Below, in pieces: positions 8,504-17,194 of a DNA stretch of 64,000 bases (position 1 is the stretch's first letter; the number at the start of each line of letters is the position of its first letter). The notes under the pieces were generated by a model that saw nothing but the letters and a program-made list of their open reading frames with translations, searched no databases and was not told the origin of the DNA. A program made the position numbers and the translations under genes. Origin of the DNA: [Borrelia] turdi (lineage in GTDB: Bacteria; Spirochaetota; Spirochaetia; Borreliales; Borreliaceae); assembly GCF_008828755.2 (NCBI RefSeq), contig NZ_QBLM01000001.1, positions 558,001 to 622,000 on the forward strand. The letters run 5' to 3'.

Positions 8504-9490
8504 TTAATTTTTGTATGCCAGGTTATTATTATTTTTTATTTTTTTATCTGCTATTTTTTTAGTTACTATTATCCAGATTAAACCTAAGAGTATTAGTGCT
8601 AGTGATAGAATTTGTCCCATTGATATGTTTAAAAAAGAAAATTCGGACAGACTTTTGATTGGCTTGTAGTTTATTATAAATCCAAGTTCTTTGTCAGGTT
8701 CTCTTAAATATTCAATAAAGAATCTGAAAAAAGCATAAAGCATTATATATATACCAAAAATAAATCCATCATATTTCTTGATTTTTCTAAATAAAAACCA
8801 TAGTAACATGAAAGTTACAGGTCCTTCGAAAAATCCTTCAATAAGCTGAGAAGGTATTCTTGGAAGGTTGATTACTAGGTCATGAGGCAGAATTTCAAGC
8901 CCTACGGATGATGCAAATTCTTTTACACCTGGTATATTTGTGTCAAATGGTTCTGCATTAGGGAATATTATTCCGCCTTTTATTACTCTTCCATAAAGTT
9001 CTGCATTTGCGAAATTAGCAAGTCTTCCAAGTATGTATCCAGAAGAAAAAGCTATTGATCCATAATCTGTTAGTTTTAGAAAATATTTTTTAACATTTGT
9101 GTTTTTAAGTTTTGTATTTATTGTGATTAGAGGAGCAATTATTGCGCCTAAAAAACCACCATGGATGGCCATACCTCTAAAACCTGTAAAATTCCAATTT
9201 TGATCGAATGGTAAAAGGATTAACCAAGGATGAGAATAATAAATCCCTGATTTGTCGTAAACCAAGGTAGATGCTAATCTGCCTCCCAAAATTGCTCCAA
9301 GTACAAGTGAGAACATAAATGTTTCAAAATCTTCTTTCTTAATATCAATTCTGTCTGATTGTATTTGATACCAAATAAACTTATAAGAGATTATTATTAT
9401 AAAAATGTAAGATAGGCTATACCATGTAATTGGTATGCCTTGAATTACTTCAGGATGTAACCAACTTGGATAATTTATATAATTTGGCAT
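8504..9490 (-). CDS. lgt: Prolipoprotein diacylglyceryl transferase
   Basis: A 328-residue inner-membrane enzyme that attaches diacylglycerol to the lipobox cysteine of prolipoproteins, the first step for all lipoproteins in this window. About seven hydrophobic segments are visible. Key residues are present: MAIHGGFLGA with His110, LGRLANFANAELYGR (Arg156, Asn159, Glu164), and the late FRFFIEYLREP segment. Its ATG overlaps the stop of the upstream ATPase gene (TAATG), with AGGAGGT inside that gene, implying translational coupling. Confidence 0.96.
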   Translation of the reverse strand: MPNYINYPSWLHPEVIQGIPITWYSLSYIFIIIISYKFIWYQIQSDRIDIKKEDFETFMFSLVLGAILGGRLASTLVYDKSGIYYSHPWLILLPFDQNWNFTGFRGMAIHGGFLGAIIAPLITINTKLKNTNVKKYFLKLTDYGSIAFSSGYILGRLANFANAELYGRVIKGGIIFPNAEPFDTNIPGVKEFASSVGLEILPHDLVINLPRIPSQLIEGFFEGPVTFMLLWFLFRKIKKYDGFIFGIYIMLYAFFRFFIEYLREPDKELGFIINYKPIKSLSEFSFLNISMGQILSLALILLGLIWIIVTKKIADKKIKNNNNLAYKN

Positions 9491-10632
9491 TAGACCTCCT
9501 TAGCCTTTTTAAACTTTTCAAAAAGCTTTTTTTTAAATAACATATTTTGCTTTCTTAATGTTTCGATTTCTCTTTTCTGAGATTTTATTATATCAATAAT
9601 TTCACTACTTTCTATTGTTTTGTTTTTTATTAGTGATTCAAGGTATTCAATTTTTTCAATATATTCTTCTTGAGCTTCTCTTAACACGAAATCGTAACTT
9701 TCATTTAAATCTTCTTCGTTTAAAAGCTCAGCATCATTTGTTAAATCTTCAATTTCGATCAATTTTTTGGCAATTTTTTTTATACTTTTAGAGGTTGAGC
9801 TTGTAGGTTTGTATATAGTGATAGGGATTTTGCTGTTTAAGGCTTGATCAACTATTTCATCTTTATAGATTGCTCCAATGCTTTGTAAATTTATGCTTAA
9901 ATAGTTTTTTGCTGATTTTATTATTTTTTCAGTTTTTTCAATGTCATTGGGAGTTTTGAGCATATTAAATATCATAAAAGGGCTAATTGATTTAAACAAT
10001 TTGTTAAATTTGGAGTAATTTTCAGGATCTTCGCTTTCTAGTTTTAACAGTAAATTAGGTATATACACCTTTTGAAGATCGATTGAGTTTTGTTTTATTG
10101 TTTTGAGAATTTCATTTCCTTTTGTTCCTCTTTTAAAGACGCTTGACAACAGTCTAAATATTATATTTTTAAGAAATAAATATGCATTCATTGTAGCTGT
10201 TACTGTTGGTGTTGTTACTATTACTCCTCTTTTTGACATTAAAAAAAAGTCGATAATATTAAAAGTTGTTCCTGCTCCCAGATCAATCACCAGGTAATCA
10301 TATTTTAAAGCTTTTAAATTTTTTATTATAGTTTTTTTTTGAGAAGTGGCTATATTAGCAAGTTCTGGTATGTCAGAATCCCCCGCAATGAAGTTTAGAT
10401 TTTTAATTCCAGATTTAATAATAATGTCTGAAAAATTAATCGTTGTTTTTAAAAATGTGCCGATACTTTTTTTGGGTATAATGTTTAGCATTGAATGCAA
10501 ATTAGATGCTCCAAGGTCAAGATCAACAAGCAAAACACTTTTTCCTTCATTTGCTAGGCAAATTGCTATGTTTACCGAAAAAAGGGATTTGCCAACTCCC
10601 CCTTTACCACTAGCTACAGGAATAGTAATCAA
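9490..10632 (-). CDS. MinD/ParA-type P-loop ATPase with C-terminal coiled coil
   Basis: A 380-residue cytoplasmic protein (BB0361 by recall). The deviant Walker A motif of the MinD/ParA/FlhG class is at 9-16 (GKGGVGKS), followed by DLDLGASN and a DLGAG segment near 117. Residues 315-375 are charged and heptad-like, probably a coiled coil. The family positions protein or DNA cargo by ATP-driven dimerisation on membrane or nucleoid. It is not the FlhG next to flhF, which lies elsewhere in Borrelia, so the cargo is unknown. Genomic coupling to lgt and to a small membrane protein suggests an envelope role, which is inference. Confidence 0.75.
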   Translation of the reverse strand: MITIPVASGKGGVGKSLFSVNIAICLANEGKSVLLVDLDLGASNLHSMLNIIPKKSIGTFLKTTINFSDIIIKSGIKNLNFIAGDSDIPELANIATSQKKTIIKNLKALKYDYLVIDLGAGTTFNIIDFFLMSKRGVIVTTPTVTATMNAYLFLKNIIFRLLSSVFKRGTKGNEILKTIKQNSIDLQKVYIPNLLLKLESEDPENYSKFNKLFKSISPFMIFNMLKTPNDIEKTEKIIKSAKNYLSINLQSIGAIYKDEIVDQALNSKIPITIYKPTSSTSKSIKKIAKKLIEIEDLTNDAELLNEEDLNESYDFVLREAQEEYIEKIEYLESLIKNKTIESSEIIDIIKSQKREIETLRKQNMLFKKKLFEKFKKAKEV

Positions 10633-10635
10633 GCT

Positions 10636-11061
10636 TTACTCCACTGTTTTTCTTTTTGCGTTAATTAGTGCTAAAATTATTACATTAAATACTAGATAAA
10701 CTGCTGTAATCCCTAAAAGGATAGCCAGAGAGGTTTGATAGATGTACATTTTAAAAGTAAGTCCCAGAATAAATAATAATATTGTTAATATTATTTGGAA
10801 TAATTTAGTTATTGCTATAATACTGTGAAGAATTTTAAATTTTTCGTAGATAAAATAATAGAGTGTTAAATTAGCCATGAAAAATTCAGGTGAGTATAAG
10901 ATAAATGTGAGCATAAACTTTATGGAGTAATTATTAATAAAAATTAATCTATTAATAACTTGGTATAGTAAGGCTAGAACTAAAAGACTCTCGAGTATTT
11001 GCAATACAATAAGGCTTGCTCTTTTAAGGCTTTGTTTTTTTTTAGGATGTGAGTTTAACAT
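10636..11061 (-). CDS. Small membrane protein, four predicted helices
   Basis: A 141-residue protein that I do not recognise. It has four hydrophobic stretches (roughly 18-38, 45-68, 75-100 and 105-130) and a basic N-terminus and C-terminus (ending AKRKTVE), suggesting an integral inner-membrane protein with cytoplasmic ends. It is the first gene of the operon leading into the MinD-like ATPase (3-base gap), lgt and pdeA. It could be a membrane anchor for the ATPase, but nothing in the sequence proves this. Confidence 0.6.
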   Translation of the reverse strand: MLNSHPKKKQSLKRASLIVLQILESLLVLALLYQVINRLIFINNYSIKFMLTFILYSPEFFMANLTLYYFIYEKFKILHSIIAITKLFQIILTILLFILGLTFKMYIYQTSLAILLGITAVYLVFNVIILALINAKRKTVE

Positions 11062-11082
11062 AGTTTTAAAATATTATATTAT
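11055..11082 (+). promoter_or_regulatory. Likely promoter of ctpA
   Basis: TTAACA (11055-11060) and TATTAT (11077-11082) with a 16-base spacer, about 43 bases before the ctpA ATG. The -35 box overlaps the start codon of the divergent membrane-protein gene. The stretch from -10 onward (TATTATGGAAATAAA) recurs exactly upstream of lolA. Confidence 0.5.
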
Positions 11083-11125
11083 GGAAATAAAATCAAGTTT
11101 TAATTTTTGCATTAGGAATGAATAA

Positions 11126-12553
11126 ATGAAAAATAAATTTTTAATATGCGTGTATTTTTTGTTGACTCTAGGTATAAGCTCTTTAGTGATTGTTGAATCT
11201 ATTTTTGCTGTTGATAAATCTAATAATAAGTTATCAAGATCTAGCTATGAGCAGATGATGATTCAAGCTTTTGAATTTGTAAAAGAAAATTATGTTGAAC
11301 CTGTAAACGATGAGGTGATTTTTGAAGGTGCTTTAAAAGGGATATTTCAAGCTCTAGGCGATCCTTATTCTCAATATTTGACAAAAAAAGATTTAGAAGA
11401 AATTTCAAAAACAACAGTAGGAGATTATGTTGGTATTGGAATTTCTATAATAAAAAAAATGCATTCTCAAGATAAGCAAGATAAGATAAAAAATCTTGAT
11501 CCTAATAGCGCTTGTGTTTCTATTGTTACACCTTTTGAGGGAGGTCCGGCTTATAAGGCTGGAATTAAATCTGGAGATTGTATTACTGCTGTTGATGGTA
11601 AGAGTGTTTCTTCTATGGAAGTAGATCAAGTTGTTGATCTTTTAAAAGGTAAAGAGGGCACAAAAGTTAAAGTATCTATTCTTAGGGGGAAAAATTTAAA
11701 ATTGGATTTTGAACTTACAAGAGAAAAGATAGAAATTCAAACAATCAAGTATGATGTTATTAATTCAGATATTGGTTATATAAGAATAGTAAGCTTTAAT
11801 CCACATACTTCTGTAGATTTTAGCAAAGCTTTAGACAATCTTAAGAATAGAAATATTAAATCTTTAATTTTGGATTTAAGACTTAATACCGGTGGATATT
11901 TTCAGGCAGCTATAAAAATGGCGGATGATATTTTACCTAAAGGAACTATTGTTTCCACAAAATCAAGAAATTCTAGCAAGCCTATTGATTATAAGGCAAG
12001 CGCAAAACAAGTTTTGCCTTCAGATATAAAAATTGTTGCTTTAATAGATAGATCGTCAGCATCAGCATCAGAGGTTTTTGTAGGTGCTTTGAAAGACCAT
12101 AAAAGAGCCTATATTATAGGCGAAAAGTCTTACGGCAAGGGGGTTATTCAACATGTAGTTCCTTTTTATACTGGTGGATTTAAAATTACAAGCTCAAAGT
12201 ATTATACTCCATCTGGAAAGAGTATTCATAAGGTTGGAATTGAACCTGATTTAGAAATAAAAACTCCAGATTTTTCTGAGGAAGAAGCAGCAATATATAA
12301 AGAAATTTTTGATAAAAAGCTAATAGAAGGCTTTTTGAAAGACAAAAAATCCATTACCGAACAAGAGATTGATTTTTTTGTTGAGAATCTTGTTAAAGAA
12401 AACCCAAAATATAAAATTGATAAAGAATTTTTGGGCAAGTATGTGTTTTTTAATTACTATCAAGATAATAATAAAGAATTGCCAATTTATAATCTACATT
12501 ATGACAAGGCTTTAAAAGCAGCTTGTGAGTATTTATCTAAATTAGGCAATTAA
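11126..12553 (+). CDS. ctpA: Carboxyl-terminal processing protease (S41)
   Basis: A 475-residue periplasmic protease, CtpA (BB0359). An N-terminal signal segment (about 1-30) precedes a helical lead, a PDZ domain (about 105-200) and the S41 catalytic core. The Ser-Lys dyad is visible: Ser313 in SASASEV and Lys338 in KSYGKG, the usual 25 residues apart. In B. burgdorferi CtpA is known to process the porin P13 and to affect BB0323, which is also encoded in this window (50271-51407). It heads a plus-strand run with rsmE and the WecG-like gene (3-base and overlapping junctions). Confidence 0.95.
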   Translation: MKNKFLICVYFLLTLGISSLVIVESIFAVDKSNNKLSRSSYEQMMIQAFEFVKENYVEPVNDEVIFEGALKGIFQALGDPYSQYLTKKDLEEISKTTVGDYVGIGISIIKKMHSQDKQDKIKNLDPNSACVSIVTPFEGGPAYKAGIKSGDCITAVDGKSVSSMEVDQVVDLLKGKEGTKVKVSILRGKNLKLDFELTREKIEIQTIKYDVINSDIGYIRIVSFNPHTSVDFSKALDNLKNRNIKSLILDLRLNTGGYFQAAIKMADDILPKGTIVSTKSRNSSKPIDYKASAKQVLPSDIKIVALIDRSSASASEVFVGALKDHKRAYIIGEKSYGKGVIQHVVPFYTGGFKITSSKYYTPSGKSIHKVGIEPDLEIKTPDFSEEEAAIYKEIFDKKLIEGFLKDKKSITEQEIDFFVENLVKENPKYKIDKEFLGKYVFFNYYQDNNKELPIYNLHYDKALKAACEYLSKLGN

Positions 12554-12556
12554 ATT

Positions 12557-13285
12557 GTGAAGCAAATTGTTTTGGATGCAAATTGTTTAGTAGGTGATTT
12601 TATTATTGTTAAAGATATGAGCGTATACCATTATCTTATTAATGTAAGACGACTTAAAAAAGGTGACAAGCTGAACATTCTTTTAAAAGATAAGGAATTA
12701 AGAATGTCAGAAATAGTAAAAATTGGTAGTAATTTTATTAGGTTTGCTACTAATAAAATAGACAAAATTGAAAAAAATGATTTTGAGATAAGTATTTTTA
12801 TTTCTAGTTTAAAGGGTAGAAAAATAGATTCGGTGTTAAGGCAGGTTGTTGAAATTGGAGTTTCAGAAATTAATATTATTAATGCAGATCATTCTGTGTC
12901 CAAAATAGATATAAGAAATACATCTGCCAAATTTTTAAGATTTTCAAAAATAATAGATGAGGCTTTAAAGCAAAGTGGTAATAAAATTGTTCCTAAAATT
13001 AATTTTTATAATAATTTTTTTTATTTACCTTATTCTTTAACTACTAGATATTATGTTGCTCATCAGAGTGGAATGCTTTTAAGCAAGAATGAACGTTTTG
13101 ATAATTTTAGCAAAATTGGGATTATAATAGGTCCTGAAGGATGCTTTTCGAAGTCAGAAATAGCCTTTTTCAAGGAAAAAGGCTTTAATTTTGTAAGATT
13201 TAATACTTCGGTTTTAAGAGCGGATACGGCTATTATTTATTCACTTGCTTATTTTAAGGCATTATTAGGGGATTTTAATGGCTAA
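12557..13285 (+). CDS. rsmE: 16S rRNA m3U1498 methyltransferase
   Basis: A 242-residue SPOUT-class methyltransferase that modifies U1498 of 16S rRNA using S-adenosylmethionine. The knotted SAM site is seen as IIIGPEGCFSKSE near 190-205 and SVLRADTAI near 222-230, where most RsmE proteins have GPEGGFS and LRTETA. It starts with GTG at 12557, three bases after the ctpA stop, and its end overlaps the next gene by 8 bases, so this is an operon. Confidence 0.9.
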   Translation: MKQIVLDANCLVGDFIIVKDMSVYHYLINVRRLKKGDKLNILLKDKELRMSEIVKIGSNFIRFATNKIDKIEKNDFEISIFISSLKGRKIDSVLRQVVEIGVSEINIINADHSVSKIDIRNTSAKFLRFSKIIDEALKQSGNKIVPKINFYNNFFYLPYSLTTRYYVAHQSGMLLSKNERFDNFSKIGIIIGPEGCFSKSEIAFFKEKGFNFVRFNTSVLRADTAIIYSLAYFKALLGDFNG

Positions 13286-13871
13286 TTTAAAAGACATATA
13301 TTCAAAACCAGATAGATTTTATTTTTTAGGTGTACCTATAGATGTTTTTGATAGTCGTAGTAAGCTTATAAGCAGATTTGCTTATCTTTCAGGGCATCCT
13401 TATCATTCAATAGTAATTTTTATCGGGCTTAAAGCTTTCCTAAAGGTTTTGATTTTTAAAAAGTTTAGAAATCACATTAAAAATTCTTCTCTTGTTTTTT
13501 TAAATTCTAAGATTGTAAGATTTTTTTGTAGGATTTTTAAAAGAGTTAATATTGACTGTTATGATTCAAATACAGTTCTTCTCATTTTAATGGGAATACT
13601 AGAAAATGCCCATAAAACATGTTATATTATAGACAAGGATAAAGTAATTTCAAAGAAAAAATTTTTAAGATTGAAAGAATCTCATAAAGAAATTAGTTTT
13701 ATTGGGTATTATGATTTAAAAGCTGTAAAGAGAAATAAAGAAATGTTTTTTGCAAATATCAATAAGCTTACTCCTAGTGTAATAATAAGTTTTTGTAATG
13801 ATAGATATCTTGAAAATTTATTTTATGAAAATAAATCTAGTATTAGAACCAATTTAAGTGTTTTTTTATGA
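13278..13871 (+). CDS. WecG/TagA-like protein, probably inactive
   Basis: A 197-residue protein whose pattern follows the WecG/TagA glycosyltransferase family: FLGVPIDVFD at the start, a GHPYHSIVIFI strand, SSLVFLNSKIV where active enzymes have a SSLVLPDGIG-type loop, a DSNTVLLILMGIL helix, the TCYIIDKDK strand and the ISFIGYYD strand. The family transfers ManNAc or ManNAcA from UDP to a lipid-linked acceptor. The catalytic Asp-Gly loop is replaced by Asn-Ser and the length is about 50 residues short of normal, so enzyme activity is doubtful. Start overlaps rsmE by 8 bases. Assignment is by eye and tentative. Confidence 0.5.
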   Translation: MANLKDIYSKPDRFYFLGVPIDVFDSRSKLISRFAYLSGHPYHSIVIFIGLKAFLKVLIFKKFRNHIKNSSLVFLNSKIVRFFCRIFKRVNIDCYDSNTVLLILMGILENAHKTCYIIDKDKVISKKKFLRLKESHKEISFIGYYDLKAVKRNKEMFFANINKLTPSVIISFCNDRYLENLFYENKSSIRTNLSVFL

Positions 13872-13910
13872 TCCTTTAAATTTTAACTATCTATATTTTA
13901 TGAGGTAAGT

Positions 13911-14399
13911 ATGGCATTTTTGCTAAATCAATCAGTAGTTTATCCAATGCATGGAGTAGGTACGATTAAGGATATTAGAACTAAAGAGTTTAATGGTGAG
14001 ATTATTGATTATTATGAAATACATTTTCCATTTAGTGATATGATTTTTATGGTTCCTGTTTCTAAAGTTGATGATTTTGGAATTAGAGCTTTGGTTAGCA
14101 GGGAAAAGGTAGAAGAAGTCTTTGATGTTATTAAAGACTTCGAAGGTCAAATAGATTCAAAAAAAATAAAAGATGGCGGTCATGAATTTTATAAAAAAAG
14201 CGATATTTTGGATACAGCAAAGTTGTATAAATTTTTATATAAAAAATCTACTCAAAAAGAACTTCCCTTTTACGAAAAAAGGATTTTGAATGATTTTGAG
14301 TTAATACTAGAGCACGAGATCAGCTTAGCTTTGCAAATTAGCTTTGAAGAAGCTAAGAAGAAGATTAAAAATATTTTGGTCGATAGCAAAAAGGCTTAA
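13911..14399 (+). CDS. CarD/CdnL-family RNA polymerase-binding regulator (LtpA)
   Basis: A 162-residue protein of the CarD/CdnL family, known in B. burgdorferi as LtpA (BB0355), needed for the tick-mammal cycle. The family binds the RNA polymerase beta subunit through an N-terminal Tudor-like domain and steadies open promoter complexes. Here residues 1-60 contain the VVYPMHGVGTIKDI start and the YYEIHFPFSDMIFMVPV core; residues 65-160 are helical (DNA-contacting part in homologues). GAGGTAAGT precedes the ATG. It is separated by 39 bases from the upstream gene and is followed by two membrane-protein genes. Confidence 0.9.
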   Translation: MAFLLNQSVVYPMHGVGTIKDIRTKEFNGEIIDYYEIHFPFSDMIFMVPVSKVDDFGIRALVSREKVEEVFDVIKDFEGQIDSKKIKDGGHEFYKKSDILDTAKLYKFLYKKSTQKELPFYEKRILNDFELILEHEISLALQISFEEAKKKIKNILVDSKKA

Positions 14400-14431
14400 G
14401 GTTTCTCAATTTTTGAGGGGGAGGATTTGCT

Positions 14432-15382
14432 GTGTTTGATTCTTTAAGATTGATCTTTTTAATAATTTATAGATTTATTTTAATATTTTGCCTTTTTTCT
14501 TTAATGTTTATCTGTACCTTTTATTTAAGATATAAGTTTTTGTATTTCAATTTTTCTATTTTTAGTTATAGCCTTTATTACAATGCCTATATTTATTCTT
14601 TCCCTTTGTCGCTTGTTGTTACTTTTATGCGGATGTCTTATCCTTTTTATGGAATGGTTTTAAAGCCGCCCAGAGAAACTTTTTATTTTTATTTTATTAT
14701 CTTTATTCTGATTTTATTCTTTTCTTATTTGGGATTTTTGGTTAGCTATAGTTTTCATTCTTACTATATTAATGGCAATAGAAATAATAATTTTATCCTT
14801 AAAGACGAGGTTGTACATTTTTTAAATGGTAAAATAATATTTTCTAGCAATAGTCCTAATGTTTATGGTTTTAATGGAGCTTTAATCGTTTCAGGGGATG
14901 ACAAAAAGGATAAAAGTTTTTCTTACCAACCAAATCTTTTTAATTCTAGCAATATTGATTTTATTGGGAATAATTTTTTAGAGCAAAAGATTTTTAATAA
15001 TTTTGTTGATTTTATTTTTAGAGATTTGAAAATTTTGAATAATTTTTTATTCTCACTCAATTATTTAAATTTAATTTTTAATATATTAGGAATTTCTTTG
15101 TTGTTATTTGCGTTTTTTTATGTTTTTAATCTTATTTTTTCAAATAGCTTTGCAATATTTCTTTATCCTATTTTTATTATACTTTTTTTAAAAATTTATA
15201 ATGTCTATTCGATTGAGTTTCCCAAGATTTATAATGTAATAATAGGAAAGAGCATTATATCTGATTTTATTCCTTTTGTTTTTTGTGCTTTAACCTTTTT
15301 TTCTACTTATTTATTTGGCTTTGTTTCAGAATATATTAAAATCAGCAAAGATTTAGATGATAATTTATATAATGGTAGTTAA
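14432..15382 (+). CDS. Membrane protein, three helices - soluble domain - three helices
   Basis: A 316-residue integral membrane protein without a recognised family (BB0354 by recall). Hydrophobic segments lie near 8-30, 45-68 and 82-106; residues 110-200 are polar with beta-like stretches (KIIFSSNSPNVYGF, ALIVSGDD); three more segments follow near 205-235, 238-258 and 275-298. The GTG start has a strong GGGGGAGG site. The following gene has the same 3+3 layout, so they may form a heterodimer resembling the LptF/LptG permease topology. That is topology-based inference only. Confidence 0.6.
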   Translation: MFDSLRLIFLIIYRFILIFCLFSLMFICTFYLRYKFLYFNFSIFSYSLYYNAYIYSFPLSLVVTFMRMSYPFYGMVLKPPRETFYFYFIIFILILFFSYLGFLVSYSFHSYYINGNRNNNFILKDEVVHFLNGKIIFSSNSPNVYGFNGALIVSGDDKKDKSFSYQPNLFNSSNIDFIGNNFLEQKIFNNFVDFIFRDLKILNNFLFSLNYLNLIFNILGISLLLFAFFYVFNLIFSNSFAIFLYPIFIILFLKIYNVYSIEFPKIYNVIIGKSIISDFIPFVFCALTFFSTYLFGFVSEYIKISKDLDDNLYNGS

Positions 15383-15394
15383 TTCTTAAAGTTT

Positions 15395-17194
15395 ATGAAA
15401 AGAGAAATATATGCATTTTTGAGCAACTTTATTATTTTTTTGTGTTTTTTTATAGGTTTAATCTTTAGTTATTCTTATTTTTTTGGAGAAAATTTTTTAG
15501 AAAAGCATAGGTTGATAGCAGCTTTTTTTGATTCTATTTTGCTTTTTTACAAGTATTTTTATGGATTTTTTATTTTTATTATTTGTATTTACTTTGCTTT
15601 TTTTGTTCAACAAGAAATAAAGAGTTATTTAAAATCATATAATGGGTATTTATTTTCTAAACTTTATGCATTTTTACTATTATTTTTTATTATAGGGGTT
15701 TTTTTTACTTTTATATTTAATTTAATATTGCCTTATATAATTGCTCAGAGAAATGAGTATAAGTTTAGTTACGATAGATATAATCTTCTTGAAAGTGAAG
15801 CAAATGAAATATCTCTTAAAATTAAAAATATAGATATAGGTTTGTCTTCAAATAGATTTTTTTTATCTTCTGATTTATCAGATTCAATGAAACAAAAGAG
15901 AAAACATCTTGAAAATTTGATTAGAATATATGATAAAATGCGAATTATTTATGTAAATAATGAAGAACTTTTAACAAATTATTATTTAGTGAAATCTGAA
16001 TATAGTAAAATTCCAAGTTATGACGTTGATTTGGAAAAGGTTAAAAAAACTTTTTCAAGATATCCTTTGCAAAGCCTTAAAAAACAAGATTTTTTTAATA
16101 TTGTCAATGAATTTATTTCTCAAAATGATTATTATACGGCTAATTACTTTGCTTATATTGCTTATATTGCAACAAAAGACGATAATTTTGTTGCGCTTTT
16201 AGATTTGACTTTAAAGTTTATTAATGAAAATAGAAATTTTGAAAAAGAAAAAATGCAGCTAATCTCTGAAGAAAAGCAAAAAAATTTTTTGTATCTTAAT
16301 ACCGAGAAATTTAAATTAGCTTATTACGGGTTTTTAAATCTTCATAAACTATTGCCTAGTGATAATGAAATTTTGAATTATAAAAATAAATCACTTGAAA
16401 AGCTCAGAAAAAGATATCTTTTTTTTGATGAGATTGAAAAATATTTTGAATATTACGGAATAAACAATGTATTTTTATTGCAGCCAGATTCTAATAGAGG
16501 CTTTTATGATTATATTTATATGCAAAAAGTTGTTACCCTTAATAATCATTCTAAAATAATAAAAAATTTTGAGCTTATTAGATTTAATAAGACAGGAAAT
16601 GTTATATTGCATATTAAAATTCCATTTGCTACCTTGAGAGGTAATTTTGTATATCAAAATGTTTTAGACAAAGATAATGAGCAGAGTGAAATTACTCTTA
16701 CTAAAGTATTTGTGTCTATGGATAGTTTTGATACAAATGTTTTAGAGGTTGTCAAGATTAATGAAAATGTAGAAAATTTAGCTTTATTTTCAAATTTTAC
16801 TGAGGTTGGATTTTTTTTAAGAATTCAAAGTTTGTCAAGCGCTTTTCATAGGGTTGCTATATTAAATTTGAAATTAATTAATATTTTTTCTTTAAGTTTG
16901 GTTTTACTAATTTCTCCGATTTTGCTAGTTTTAATGGGAATGTTTTTTATTTCTTTGTTTTCTAAAATAGAATTTAATTTCAATTCCAAGGTTATGATTT
17001 TCCTAATCTCACTAATGATAGCTATTTTTTCAGGGATTACTTGTCTTTTTCTAAATTATTTTTTAATTGTTTTTACCTCCCTTATTATATATGTTTTTAA
17101 TAGTGTTTACATATCTTTGGCTATTCTTTCTACGTTATTGTTTTTTCTTATTTTTAAAATAATTATTGTAAATTATAGGGAAAGGCATATTTAA
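15395..17194 (+). CDS. Large membrane protein, three helices - 340-residue domain - three helices
   Basis: A 599-residue protein of unknown family (BB0353 by recall), starting 12 bases after the previous gene. Hydrophobic segments at about 8-30, 48-70 and 86-115 precede a soluble stretch (about 120-485). The first part of that stretch is helical and repeat-like (around SEANEISLKIK, then TPR-like helices to about 330); the second is beta-rich (GNVILHIKIPFATLRGNF, ITLTKVFVSMDS). Three C-terminal membrane segments occupy about 488-520, 528-560 and 568-592. Its stop overlaps that of the convergent lipoprotein gene by 4 bases. Confidence 0.6.
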   Translation: MKREIYAFLSNFIIFLCFFIGLIFSYSYFFGENFLEKHRLIAAFFDSILLFYKYFYGFFIFIICIYFAFFVQQEIKSYLKSYNGYLFSKLYAFLLLFFIIGVFFTFIFNLILPYIIAQRNEYKFSYDRYNLLESEANEISLKIKNIDIGLSSNRFFLSSDLSDSMKQKRKHLENLIRIYDKMRIIYVNNEELLTNYYLVKSEYSKIPSYDVDLEKVKKTFSRYPLQSLKKQDFFNIVNEFISQNDYYTANYFAYIAYIATKDDNFVALLDLTLKFINENRNFEKEKMQLISEEKQKNFLYLNTEKFKLAYYGFLNLHKLLPSDNEILNYKNKSLEKLRKRYLFFDEIEKYFEYYGINNVFLLQPDSNRGFYDYIYMQKVVTLNNHSKIIKNFELIRFNKTGNVILHIKIPFATLRGNFVYQNVLDKDNEQSEITLTKVFVSMDSFDTNVLEVVKINENVENLALFSNFTEVGFFLRIQSLSSAFHRVAILNLKLINIFSLSLVLLISPILLVLMGMFFISLFSKIEFNFNSKVMIFLISLMIAIFSGITCLFLNYFLIVFTSLIIYVFNSVYISLAILSTLLFFLIFKIIIVNYRERHI

